Assembly: GCF_029223285.1 (NCBI RefSeq) | Contig: NZ_JARHUJ010000013.1 | Coordinates: 1 to 64,000 of the forward strand | Direction: 5' to 3' | From: Paraflavitalea sp. CAU 1676 | GTDB lineage: Bacteria > Bacteroidota > Bacteroidia > Chitinophagales > Chitinophagaceae | DNA length: 64,000 bases | Shown: positions 49,097 to 58,423 of the stretch, one piece after another | Layout: each line of letters opens with the position of its first letter | How positions within the stretch are numbered: position 1 is the stretch's first letter | Notes under the pieces: generated by a model | What the model was told of the DNA's origin: nothing | What the model saw: the letters and a program-made list of their open reading frames with translations, nothing else | Database searches by the model: none | Program-made: the position numbers and the translations under genes

Positions 49097-51928
49097 TCAC
49101 TTCATAGTGCTAACACCGCCAATCCCAACGCGCTGACCAGGCATTGCCTCGAACAGAACGCTTAGTATTCGCTCACCAGTGGCGGGTGGAATGTTGATGA
49201 TCATATCTGCCGAAGCCGGATTGTTTTTTGTTTCAACCAATTTGTTGTCTACATAAAGGGATGCTTTACCTGTTACATTTTTCAAGGTAAGCACCCCACC
49301 CTTCTTTTGCTGCGCTGCAAATGGCGTAAATACCGTTCTGTAAACCACAAAATTGCCGCCTTCCATAGGCTGCAACAGTCCGCTCTTAATGGGCGCCCAG
49401 CTATTCATATCATTGGCATCGATCGCTTTATTGGCATCCGGCCGCTGTACAGTAACCTGAGAAACCCTCCACCCATCCAACACCAATGCGGGATAGACCA
49501 CAGGAACGCTTTGTACCGCATCCCTTGCAATCACAGGTATGGTGATGTCCGCCATTTTTAAGCCCTTCGATCTTGCCATTAAACGCAATGGCGCCGACGC
49601 AGCTTCTTCGGTTTGCACAATCACCTGGGCCAGGCCATTGAATAAACTACGTTTATTCCCTTTCTCTACTTCATGAGAATTAGGGTCTCCATTACCTACA
49701 CCAATTATGTTTGCGGGTCCCGTCAGTTCAAACTCAATAGGGATATTGGCTGTAGGAACAGGGCGCTCTTTGGCATCCAATACCTGAACGGTTACCGGCA
49801 TGGCATCCCATCCATCTCCATACATGGCCGCGCGGTCGGCGAGCAATTGAATACTTACAGGCGCACCGGTAGTTTCCACTTTATACCGTGAAACCTCTTT
49901 CCCCTGTTTATACCCAATGGCTTCGAGTTTGCCTGGCCGGTAGGGCACTTCCCAGCTATTCATTTCATAAGGATCAACCTTTTGTTCACCGATCAATTTA
50001 CCATTCAATAACAACTTTACTGTTTCCGCATTACTCATGACCATCACTTTGACCGGCCTTCCCACACTATCGGCAGGCCAGTTCCAGTGCGGTACTACTT
50101 GCAAAACAGGCCGATCGTGTACCCATTGCGCCTGGTGAATGTAAAAAGCTGTTTTGGGAAAACCGCAAAGGTCCATAATGCCGAAGTTTGATCCCGCTGT
50201 AGGCCAGTCATAAGGGGTCGGTTCGCCCCGGTAGTCGAACCCGGTCCAAACAAAACAACCAGCCAGGTATGGGCGTTCGGCAACGGCTTTCCAGGCTACC
50301 CGGTGTGTGGCTCCCCACGCTGGCTTCTGCGTATCATAAGCGTCGAGCAGGTGCTTGGCCTTGTCGGTCTTGAATTCACCACGCACCATCAGTCCGGATG
50401 CGTCTTCCGAACTGGTTAAAGGCATGGTGGGGTTTGCGGCGTGAAAACGGTCGTAGCTGCCGATCTGGTAATTGAACCCAACCACATCCACAGCCTGTGA
50501 TACATTAAGCGGCGCAAACAAACCTCCATTCATAGCTGCTGTAACCGGGCGGGTTGTATCCAGTCTCTTCACTTCGGCACTCATACGGCGCACCATTTCA
50601 TAACCGATCTCCGTGCCCTGCATGGGTTCTTCATTAAATACCGACCATAGGATAATGCTGGGGTGATTACGGTCACGACGTACCATCCATTCCAGTTGCC
50701 GTACGTACGCGGGCGATGCATTGAAATTGCGGTTTTCATCCATGACCATGATCCCCATACGGTCACAGGCATCTAAGAACGCAGCCGAAGGCGGATTGTG
50801 TGCACAACGGTAAGCATTCACCCCCATCTCTTTCAATTTCCGCAACCGGAATTCCCAAATGGAGTTGGGAACAGCTACCCCTACCCCGGCATGATCCTGG
50901 TGGTTACAAACACCTTTCAGTTTCATGTTTTTATCGTTGAGGAAAAAGCCGGAATCGGCCTCAAACCGAATGGTACGGAAACCACAGGTAGTAAGGAGAG
51001 AGTCCACTGCCTGCCCATGTTGTTTCACGCGCGTGATCACCTGGTATAAAGTAGGATTGTCGGGCCACCAAAGCGCCGGGTTGGCAACAGGTACCGTTAG
51101 TTTTACAACCGCATTATCGAGTGGATTCACGGCAACCGTTGCTGTTCCACCGGTTACCTTTTTCCCGTTTTTATCCAATAGCGTTAGCTCCACCTCAACA
51201 GGCGTTCGTGCCTGCCCCGAATTCTCCAACGTTATCTCTGCCGGTATGCTCCAATTTCCTGCAGCATCTTTAACAGGGTGAGCAAATACGCCGTCTGTCA
51301 TGATATGCACCGGCGACCGCTTCACCATCCAGGCATGGCGATAAATACCGGCACCTTCATACCACCAACCTTCCTGGGCATCTGCATCTACCCTGATAGC
51401 AATGTTATTGAGCTCTTCACCGTATTTAACCAAGGCAGTAATATCGATGTAAAAGGAGGTATAGCCGCACCAGTTGCGGTGTACTACTGTGCCATTCACC
51501 CAAACGGTAGCGTGCGTGGCAATGCCCTCAAACTGGAGCTCCAGGTGTTTTCCCCGGTCCGACGCATCCAACCTGAAATGCCGGCGGTACCAACCAATAC
51601 CCCTTTTCCGGAAACCCTGTGAAAGGTTTTCACTGGAGTCAAAGGGTGATTCCACAGCCCAGTCATGGGGCAACTGCACGCTGGCCCATTTGCTATCATC
51701 ATAGTTCGGCGCAGCAGCACCCGAAGCCCGCCCGGCTTTTGCGTTGTTGTAGCTCATGCCGTGTCCTTTTATAATAGGAAAGGCATGATCGCCCGGATAA
51801 AATCGCCAGCCTTTATCCAGTGATAACCGTTCCGGACCTTTATATTGGGAATATGCAGGACGCAATTGAATCAATAAGGCAATAGTTATAATAACACAGT
51901 ACCTGATCGTGCTATATTTTTTCATCAT
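49097..51928 (-). CDS. GH2 beta-galactosidase-like enzyme with DUF4982 domain
   Basis: 943 aa from ATG 51928; the second Met is adjacent (51925), and the longer frame to 52063 is not protein-like. Signal peptide ends RPAYS-Q. GH2 sandwich domains (about 30-330), then the TIM barrel with acid/base Glu433 in SVFNEEPMQG and nucleophile candidate Glu508 in TSSEDASGL, followed by WTGFDYRGEPTPY typical of this clade. A DUF4982 domain and an invasin-like Ig domain (about 700-825) complete it. It should release beta-linked galactose from the PUL substrate in the periplasm. Leftward, downstream of the regulator gene. Confidence 0.9.
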   Translation of the reverse strand: MMKKYSTIRYCVIITIALLIQLRPAYSQYKGPERLSLDKGWRFYPGDHAFPIIKGHGMSYNNAKAGRASGAAAPNYDDSKWASVQLPHDWAVESPFDSSENLSQGFRKRGIGWYRRHFRLDASDRGKHLELQFEGIATHATVWVNGTVVHRNWCGYTSFYIDITALVKYGEELNNIAIRVDADAQEGWWYEGAGIYRHAWMVKRSPVHIMTDGVFAHPVKDAAGNWSIPAEITLENSGQARTPVEVELTLLDKNGKKVTGGTATVAVNPLDNAVVKLTVPVANPALWWPDNPTLYQVITRVKQHGQAVDSLLTTCGFRTIRFEADSGFFLNDKNMKLKGVCNHQDHAGVGVAVPNSIWEFRLRKLKEMGVNAYRCAHNPPSAAFLDACDRMGIMVMDENRNFNASPAYVRQLEWMVRRDRNHPSIILWSVFNEEPMQGTEIGYEMVRRMSAEVKRLDTTRPVTAAMNGGLFAPLNVSQAVDVVGFNYQIGSYDRFHAANPTMPLTSSEDASGLMVRGEFKTDKAKHLLDAYDTQKPAWGATHRVAWKAVAERPYLAGCFVWTGFDYRGEPTPYDWPTAGSNFGIMDLCGFPKTAFYIHQAQWVHDRPVLQVVPHWNWPADSVGRPVKVMVMSNAETVKLLLNGKLIGEQKVDPYEMNSWEVPYRPGKLEAIGYKQGKEVSRYKVETTGAPVSIQLLADRAAMYGDGWDAMPVTVQVLDAKERPVPTANIPIEFELTGPANIIGVGNGDPNSHEVEKGNKRSLFNGLAQVIVQTEEAASAPLRLMARSKGLKMADITIPVIARDAVQSVPVVYPALVLDGWRVSQVTVQRPDANKAIDANDMNSWAPIKSGLLQPMEGGNFVVYRTVFTPFAAQQKKGGVLTLKNVTGKASLYVDNKLVETKNNPASADMIINIPPATGERILSVLFEAMPGQRVGIGGVSTMK

Positions 51929-52093
51929 TCTATATTTTCCGGCAAGAAATAGCTGTCCATCGATGTCTTTGGTAGACAACGATCCTCCCACGAAGTACGA
52001 TGAAAAATGACAGGAATTGATTGTAGGCAATGGGAACGATTGCATGTCACGAGACACATTCAATAGCGCATAGCCAACTAATATTGATATTAC

Positions 52094-53470
52094 TCAGTAT
52101 CCGTTAAACTGGTCATGAAATGTTTTGTTGGTAGCAAGGTCTTTGAGGGAAAAGTTATTGACGGAACCGATCCCGGAGAAGGAAAGGCGTACACCATATA
52201 GTTGACCGATTGCCTGGTTATAAGCTGTTCGGTAGGCCAAAGAATCATTGAACCAAAAACGCACGTTCTTGTTCTCCACCTGCATTTTCACCCGGCCTCC
52301 GGAAGAGAAATCATATCCAAGCCTGCTCAGGTCGCTCGACTTGCCCTCCTGCCAGTTTTCAGAAAGCCGCAATATAGCCCATCGGGTACAGTTGGGCTTG
52401 ATCAACATGATTACATGTTTCCCCTTTTCACCAAATAAGGTCACGATCACCTGCGAGCAGCGTACACCCGGCCTGAGCGCTGAAGTGGTAAGACTGGTTT
52501 GAAGTTCGAGGTTATCGCCGCTGATATCCATGGGGGTGGTATGCGAGAAATGTACATAGAAGGTTTTATTAGTATCTACCCCCGCATGAAGAACATCCTC
52601 AACAGATACTTCCATTTTGTCCTGGTGAAACAAAGGCCGTTCGATGGGCCACACCCGCGTGGTATCTTTATCGATCGTAGCGGTTGCCGTCCATCCGGGC
52701 GACTTTAAATAAACAACCGCCGTGTCGATTACCACCCCCTGGTAGCTAAGCAGGGCATAATAACGACCAGGCATTTCATAATAATGTGTCAACAGCGATC
52801 CTGCAGTAATGGGCTCTATTCGTTGGGCGTCGCCGAAGTCAATGTCAAAGTTTTCCTTTTCCAGCTGTTTATCTACGGTCACCAGTTTAAAGATGGCAGA
52901 ATGCGGGTTATTTCCTTCCGGGTTGTTGCAAACCAGCGTTACACTGCCCGGTTTGAGTAACGGCAAGCTGTCTTGTTTGGGATATAGCCAGAAGCCCAAT
53001 GCGATCGATGTGACCATCAGGAGCACCAAAACCGGCCATCGCCATTTTACGGCATTACTTTTTACCGGCTTCGTCGCGATCGTTTCGGCCCTTTCGCCAG
53101 AAATGATTGCGGCGGGAATCACTTCGGCTTCCTGTGCTTCCTGATTACCCGCTTCTGGCTGCGCTAACGGATAGGTCTGTGTAAAATGATCCCAGTCCGC
53201 ATAACCTGCGAACACCGCCAGCGCATCCCGGGTAGCTTTTTGAGGATAGTAACGATCGGGGGTCTTTAATTTTCCAAAGATCCTTTTAAGGGTGTTGTGG
53301 CTGATGGAGACCTGGGTCTTCTTCAACAGGGCGTTGCTCAGCTGTAAATAATCTCCATTGGTCCAATCTGCGATCTTCTTAGCGCCGGCTTCCTGTTCTA
53401 TCAGCTGGCAGCAGATATCGAGATAGCTAAATTCACGTTCTCTGGGCAGTTGTACATTTTCATTTGGCAT
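52094..53470 (-). CDS. putative one-component transmembrane regulator of the PUL
   Basis: 458 aa from ATG 53470 (MPNENVQLPREREFSYLDI). A cytoplasmic N-terminal domain of about 110 residues has a helical, HTH-like pattern (YLQLSNALLKKTQVSISHNTLKRIFGKLKTPDRYYP, abridged) and DALAVFAGYADWDHF. One transmembrane helix follows (about 144-163: WPVLVLLMVTSIALGFWLYP). The periplasmic part has a PKD-like domain with FDIDFGDAQRIEP and HYYEMPGRYYALLSYQG (about 175-260), then a C-terminal LamG/concanavalin-like domain (about 295-458: VRFWFNDSLAYRT). Divergent from SusC. A membrane-bound DNA-binding sensor is inferred; direct DNA binding is not proven. Confidence 0.7.
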   Translation of the reverse strand: MPNENVQLPREREFSYLDICCQLIEQEAGAKKIADWTNGDYLQLSNALLKKTQVSISHNTLKRIFGKLKTPDRYYPQKATRDALAVFAGYADWDHFTQTYPLAQPEAGNQEAQEAEVIPAAIISGERAETIATKPVKSNAVKWRWPVLVLLMVTSIALGFWLYPKQDSLPLLKPGSVTLVCNNPEGNNPHSAIFKLVTVDKQLEKENFDIDFGDAQRIEPITAGSLLTHYYEMPGRYYALLSYQGVVIDTAVVYLKSPGWTATATIDKDTTRVWPIERPLFHQDKMEVSVEDVLHAGVDTNKTFYVHFSHTTPMDISGDNLELQTSLTTSALRPGVRCSQVIVTLFGEKGKHVIMLIKPNCTRWAILRLSENWQEGKSSDLSRLGYDFSSGGRVKMQVENKNVRFWFNDSLAYRTAYNQAIGQLYGVRLSFSGIGSVNNFSLKDLATNKTFHDQFNGY

Positions 53471-53504
53471 CTCGGTAAAATCTTGAAAGTCAGATCGATG
53501 GGTT

Positions 53505-53520
53505 GTACAAAGTTTTGTAC
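53505..53520. promoter_or_regulatory. GTACAAA-GT-TTTGTAC inverted repeat (candidate operator)
   Basis: A perfect palindrome with 7-bp arms around GT, 35 bp upstream of the regulator start (53470) and 113 bp upstream of the SusC start. It is the only strong inverted repeat in this divergent promoter region and could be bound by the membrane regulator or the AraC protein. Confidence 0.5.
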
Positions 53521-53632
53521 GGGCATTGGGTATCCTGTTTTTTGGAATACCCCTTCGCTCAAAATTACATTTACAACATTGCTTGAACAAATTCTTCACT
53601 CCTCCAAACGGAAATCAAAACTACTCTCCAAG

Positions 53633-56600
53633 ATGAAACAACGAATGCTTGCCTGCCTCCTATTATTTTGTTCGTTTGCCATGGCGCAGAACAAAACGAT
53701 CACGGGTCAGGTATTTGATGCTAAAACAAACGTACCGCTGGCTGGCGCGAATATCCTGGCAACAGGAAGCACAGGCGGTACTGCGACCGACAACAACGGA
53801 CGTTTCTCACTCCAGGTGCCGGCTGCTACCACAACCATCCAGGTGTCGATGACCAATTACCTCGGGCAAACCATTGCCCTGAACAACCAAACCAACCTCA
53901 GCATTGCGCTGGTGATGGTGGCCAAAGACCTCGACCAGGTAGTGGTAGTAGGTTATGGCACCCAAAAGAAAAAAGACCTCACCGGCGCTGTGTCCACCGT
54001 TTCTGCCAAAGACATCGGTGGCCGGCAAACCGTCCAGGTTTCCGAAGCTTTATCCGGCAGCATTGCGGGGGTGTCCGTCACCCGCAGCAGCGCCGAACCC
54101 GGCGCTGGCTCCAGTATCCTCATCCGGGGCATTACCACCATTGGTACCAACAGCCCCCTGGTCATCGTCGATGGCATTCCGGTGAGCTCCATCGACCTGG
54201 TAAACCCCAATGATATCGAAAGCCTTTCCGTGCTTAAAGACGCCGCCTCTGCCGCCATATACGGCTCAAGAGGAGCGGCTGGGGTGATCCTCGTCACCAC
54301 AAAAAGGGGCAAATCGGGACAAAGCAGCCTCGAATACAATTATGAATACGGCATACAGCGCGCCACCGCACAACCCCAATACGCAGGCGTTCAGGATTAC
54401 TTCAGGTATTTCAACGAACAAGCTATCAACGACGGCGCCAGCAGTCCTGTGCGTACCGATGCTTTTATCAATAGTTACCTCGACAGCAATCGCGCCAACC
54501 CTGACAAATTTCCCAATACCGATTGGCAAAAAGCCGTATTCACCAATCCCAATGCACCACGCGTTCGGCATGATCTTGTATTTACCAGCGGTACCGATAA
54601 ACTGCGCACAAAAGCTTCTTTTGGTTATTCCAAAGTGGGCGCCCTTTACGACAACTTCGATTACCAGCGCTACCAGTTCCGCGTAAACAACGACCTGCAG
54701 ATATCAAAGATCCTGTCCGCCAATCTCGATGTCGCGTACCGTCGTACCAATAACAATTCACCCGTTTACAATCCGATCTTCGATAGCAGGATCTATCCGG
54801 CCTTTTATGACGATTTTTATGACGATGGCCGCTATGCGCCCGGTAAAGATGGCGCCAATCCCATTTCGCAGTTGAGAGAGGGTGGCACCAAGGCCGACAA
54901 ATACAATCAGTTGGCCGGCCGCATCGGCTTGCAGTTAAAACCTTTGCCCGGATTGCAGATCAGCGCCATGGTGGCGCCTGTTTTTGATTGGAACAAAACC
55001 AAAACTTTCAATAAACAGCTTAAATATTACGACAAGGCCGATCCTGCCCGGGTGATCGCGGTAAATGCCACGCCCAAAACAACGCTGAATGAAAGACGGG
55101 AAGAGAACTTTGCCATTAACGGACAATTCCTGGTTTCCTATATTAAGAATATAGGAGCGGCCCATCATTTCGATCTGCTGGCCGGTTATGAAGAGAATTA
55201 CGCATCTAATGAAACGGTCAACGGCCAGCGTACGGGTTTTCCGCTTACCAACTATCCTTACCTCAATACCGGCTCCACCGAGATCATGGAAAGCTATGGC
55301 AATGCCAGCGAATTCGGACTCCATTCCTTCTTTGGCAGGTTGCAATACAATTACCAGAATAAATATTATATCCAGGGCAATTTGCGCTACGACGAATCCT
55401 CCCGGTTTGCCAAAGAATACCGCGGTGCCACCTTCCCATCCATATCATTGGGTTGGACCCTATCAGAGGAATCTTTCCTGAAAGGTATCGACTGGTTGTC
55501 CTTCCTCAAACTAAGAGGCTCCTGGGGTGAAGCAGGCAACGAGCGCATCGGCAACTATCCCTATCAGTCAACACTTGATTTCTCCAGTGCCCTGTTCTAT
55601 CAGAATAATGCGGTAACACCATTGCCCGGCCTGGGTCAACAGGTATATGCCGTTCCCAACATATCCTGGGAAACCACCCGCACCGGCAATATCGGCATCG
55701 ATGCAGCCTTGCTTAACAACCGGCTTTCTGTAACAGCAGAATACTATGAAAAACGCACCACGGACATTTTATTACCGCTCGATATTCCGCTCTTCCTCGG
55801 CTATGAAAAGCCCAACCAGAATGCCGGCACCCTCGATGTAAAAGGATGGGAACTCGAATTGGCCTGGAAAGACCGCATCGGAAAAATTTCCTATACCATT
55901 GCTGCCAACCTTTCCGATGCCCGATCAAAGATCGGCGACCTGAAAGGCACCCAGTATCTGGGCGATCAGGTCATCCGGCAGGGAAGCGAATACAACGAAT
56001 GGTTTGGTTATCTCTCGAACGGTATCTTTCAGAACCAGGCAGAACTGAACGGAGCGCCTGTTTTGAATGCCAATACCAAACCCGGCGATATCCGATTCAT
56101 CGACATCACCAAAGATGGTAAGATCACACCCGACGACAAAGTATTGTTGGGTGGAGCCTTACCCCGCTACTTGTATGGCGGCAACATCAGGGTTGAATAT
56201 GCAGGGTTCGATTTTTCTACGGCGTTCCAGGGTGTGGGTAAAAAATTATCGCGCAGGAATGGCGAGTCCATCCGTCCCTTCCTGGCGGCTTTCGGCAATG
56301 TACCGGCCAATATGGTGGGCAAATTCTGGAGCAGGAACAATACGGAAGCACAAAACCTACAGGCCTCCTATCCACGCTTGTCTGTTACAGCCGCTGGCAG
56401 CAATTACAGCCTGTCCGATTTCTGGCTCATGAATGGTGCTTACTTCCGCTTGAAGAATATCACGGTTGGCTATACGTTAAAACCCGAATTGCTGAAAAAA
56501 GCCGGCGTGCAGACATTGCGGTTCTATGTATCGGCCAATGATGTGTTTTCCCTCAGCAAGTTCCCCCGCTACATCGACCCCGAAGCAGGCGACCTGAGTT

Positions 56601-56647
56601 ATCCCATTGTAAAAACCCTGTTAGCAGGCGCCACCATCCGGTTTTAA
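53633..56647 (+). CDS. SusC/RagA family TonB-dependent outer-membrane transporter
   Basis: 1004 aa from ATG 53633 (MKQRMLACLLLFCSFAMAQ). The N-terminal carboxypeptidase-regulatory-like domain (about 22-105) has ITGQVFDAKTNVPLAGANIL. The plug follows with VVVGYGTQKKKDLTGAVSTV and SILIRGITTIGTNSPLVIVD. The C-terminal barrel ends with a phenylalanine-type strand (LLAGATIRF). With SusD it imports oligosaccharides across the outer membrane. First gene of the rightward PUL operon. Confidence 0.95.
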   Translation: MKQRMLACLLLFCSFAMAQNKTITGQVFDAKTNVPLAGANILATGSTGGTATDNNGRFSLQVPAATTTIQVSMTNYLGQTIALNNQTNLSIALVMVAKDLDQVVVVGYGTQKKKDLTGAVSTVSAKDIGGRQTVQVSEALSGSIAGVSVTRSSAEPGAGSSILIRGITTIGTNSPLVIVDGIPVSSIDLVNPNDIESLSVLKDAASAAIYGSRGAAGVILVTTKRGKSGQSSLEYNYEYGIQRATAQPQYAGVQDYFRYFNEQAINDGASSPVRTDAFINSYLDSNRANPDKFPNTDWQKAVFTNPNAPRVRHDLVFTSGTDKLRTKASFGYSKVGALYDNFDYQRYQFRVNNDLQISKILSANLDVAYRRTNNNSPVYNPIFDSRIYPAFYDDFYDDGRYAPGKDGANPISQLREGGTKADKYNQLAGRIGLQLKPLPGLQISAMVAPVFDWNKTKTFNKQLKYYDKADPARVIAVNATPKTTLNERREENFAINGQFLVSYIKNIGAAHHFDLLAGYEENYASNETVNGQRTGFPLTNYPYLNTGSTEIMESYGNASEFGLHSFFGRLQYNYQNKYYIQGNLRYDESSRFAKEYRGATFPSISLGWTLSEESFLKGIDWLSFLKLRGSWGEAGNERIGNYPYQSTLDFSSALFYQNNAVTPLPGLGQQVYAVPNISWETTRTGNIGIDAALLNNRLSVTAEYYEKRTTDILLPLDIPLFLGYEKPNQNAGTLDVKGWELELAWKDRIGKISYTIAANLSDARSKIGDLKGTQYLGDQVIRQGSEYNEWFGYLSNGIFQNQAELNGAPVLNANTKPGDIRFIDITKDGKITPDDKVLLGGALPRYLYGGNIRVEYAGFDFSTAFQGVGKKLSRRNGESIRPFLAAFGNVPANMVGKFWSRNNTEAQNLQASYPRLSVTAAGSNYSLSDFWLMNGAYFRLKNITVGYTLKPELLKKAGVQTLRFYVSANDVFSLSKFPRYIDPEAGDLSYPIVKTLLAGATIRF

Positions 56648-56679
56648 GCAAATCACACACTGAGATCAAAAATGTAAAC

Positions 56680-58368
56680 ATGAAAAAGATCATCCAACTC
56701 ACCATATTCACGGCGGCCCTAGCATCTTGTCACAAGCTCGACCTCAATCCGCCATCCGAGCCCTCTACCGGCACCTTCTATTCCAATCAAACCGAACTGG
56801 AGCTTGCCGTCAATGACCTCTACCGGCTTGATTACTGGGGCAATGACAATGAACTGTACAGCGACAATGACGTTCATCGTGGTCAGCAATTCCAGAATGC
56901 CGTCATCAGCGGCACCATGACATCTGAAGATGCCACAGTACGCACTTATTGGCTCAATTGTTACAAGGCCATTGCCAGGGCCAATTCCTTCCTGGCCAAC
57001 AAAGACAAAGCCGCCGCCAATACGCCGGCCAGCGTGATCAAACAATACGAAGCCGAAATGCGCCTCATCAGGGCTTATGAATACGCCAGGCTGATCACCC
57101 ATTTTGGAGATGTTCCATTGCTCAAAGCGCCCATTCCGCTGGAAGAAGCTTATGGCATCGGTCGTACGGCGAAGACCGAAGTGTTCGACTTCCTCAATGC
57201 TGAACTTGATTTCGCTGCCGCCAACCTGCCTGCTTCCTGGCCCACCGCTTCTGTAAAGCGATTAACAAAAGGAGCTGCCTTTGCCATCAAAGCGCGCACC
57301 GCGCTGTACATGGGCAAATGGGCCATTGCCAAAGCAGCGGCCGATTCTGTGATACAATTGGCCAATGCCGGTGTATACAGCCTGCATCCCAACTTCAGCC
57401 AATTGTTCCTGAAAGACGGAGAACTAAGCAAAGAGATCATCTGGTCGATACCGCGCGATGAAAAGCAAAAAGTATTTGGTGCGGCGGAAGGATGGGTAAA
57501 AGAGCACATGCTGCGTACCGCAGGAGGTTATGGCGCCATCATCCCCTCGCGCGATGTGGTGGATGCTTTCGAATGTACCGACGGGTTACCCATCGATGAA
57601 TCGCCCCTGTACAATCCACGCCAGCCCTTTAAGAACCGCGACCCGCGCCTCACGGCAACAGTGGTGGAATTCGGTACGCCCTGGATGGGATATTCTTATC
57701 AACCGCACCCCGATTCCCTAACCACCAGGAGCTACAAGACCGGCGCTATGGTGGCCAATTTCGACAACCGGGCTGTGCGCGAATTTGCCAGCTTTACGGG
57801 CTTCCTCTGGAAGAAAGGGATCGATCAAAGCTGGGCCGACAGGCTGGTGGAAGACAACGATGCCATCATCGTTCGCCTCGCCGACATGTTGCTCACCTAT
57901 GCAGAAGCGAAGATAGAATTGGGTGAAGTGGATGGTACGGTGCTGGATGCCATCAATAAAGTAAGGGCCAGGGCCTATGGAGTGCCGTTTACAGCAGTTG
58001 CCTCCTACCCTGCCCTTACGGCACTCGACCCCATTGCTTTGAAAAAGGTAGTGCGCCGTGAACGCCGCGTGGAGTTTGTAAAGGAAGGATTGCGTTACAT
58101 GGACCTCATACGCTGGCGCCTGGCCGAAAATGTGCTTACCCGCCCCGTCATCGGTATTCCCGATCCCGCTAAACAAGACCGCAATAAATGGCCCTTCCCG
58201 GGCACCACACCACTCGATGACGATGGCATTGCCGATTATAGTGGATTTGGCGCCGATGTAAAGATCCTGGTAGAAAGGAAATTCGATAAAAGCAAACAAT
58301 ACCTCTGGCCCATACCCGCCATTGAAAGAAGGGTGAACCCCAACATTTCGCAAAACGATAATTATTAA
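56680..58368 (+). CDS. SusD/RagB family outer-membrane lipoprotein
   Basis: 562 aa, lipobox ASC (Cys 17) followed by HKLDLNPPSEPSTGTFYSN, the standard SusD start. TPR-like helices and the RagB core (WLNCYKAIARANSFL, EMRLIRAYEYARLITHFGDV, RARAYGVPF, RREREVEFVKEGLRYMDLIRW abridged) are complete. It caps the SusC transporter and holds the glycan at the cell surface. Starts about 30 bp after SusC. Confidence 0.95.
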   Translation: MKKIIQLTIFTAALASCHKLDLNPPSEPSTGTFYSNQTELELAVNDLYRLDYWGNDNELYSDNDVHRGQQFQNAVISGTMTSEDATVRTYWLNCYKAIARANSFLANKDKAAANTPASVIKQYEAEMRLIRAYEYARLITHFGDVPLLKAPIPLEEAYGIGRTAKTEVFDFLNAELDFAAANLPASWPTASVKRLTKGAAFAIKARTALYMGKWAIAKAAADSVIQLANAGVYSLHPNFSQLFLKDGELSKEIIWSIPRDEKQKVFGAAEGWVKEHMLRTAGGYGAIIPSRDVVDAFECTDGLPIDESPLYNPRQPFKNRDPRLTATVVEFGTPWMGYSYQPHPDSLTTRSYKTGAMVANFDNRAVREFASFTGFLWKKGIDQSWADRLVEDNDAIIVRLADMLLTYAEAKIELGEVDGTVLDAINKVRARAYGVPFTAVASYPALTALDPIALKKVVRRERRVEFVKEGLRYMDLIRWRLAENVLTRPVIGIPDPAKQDRNKWPFPGTTPLDDDGIADYSGFGADVKILVERKFDKSKQYLWPIPAIERRVNPNISQNDNY

Positions 58369-58423
58369 GCAACACATCTAAAACTCAAGGGCGGCAGTAC
58401 ATGCTGCCGCCCATTCGAACAAA

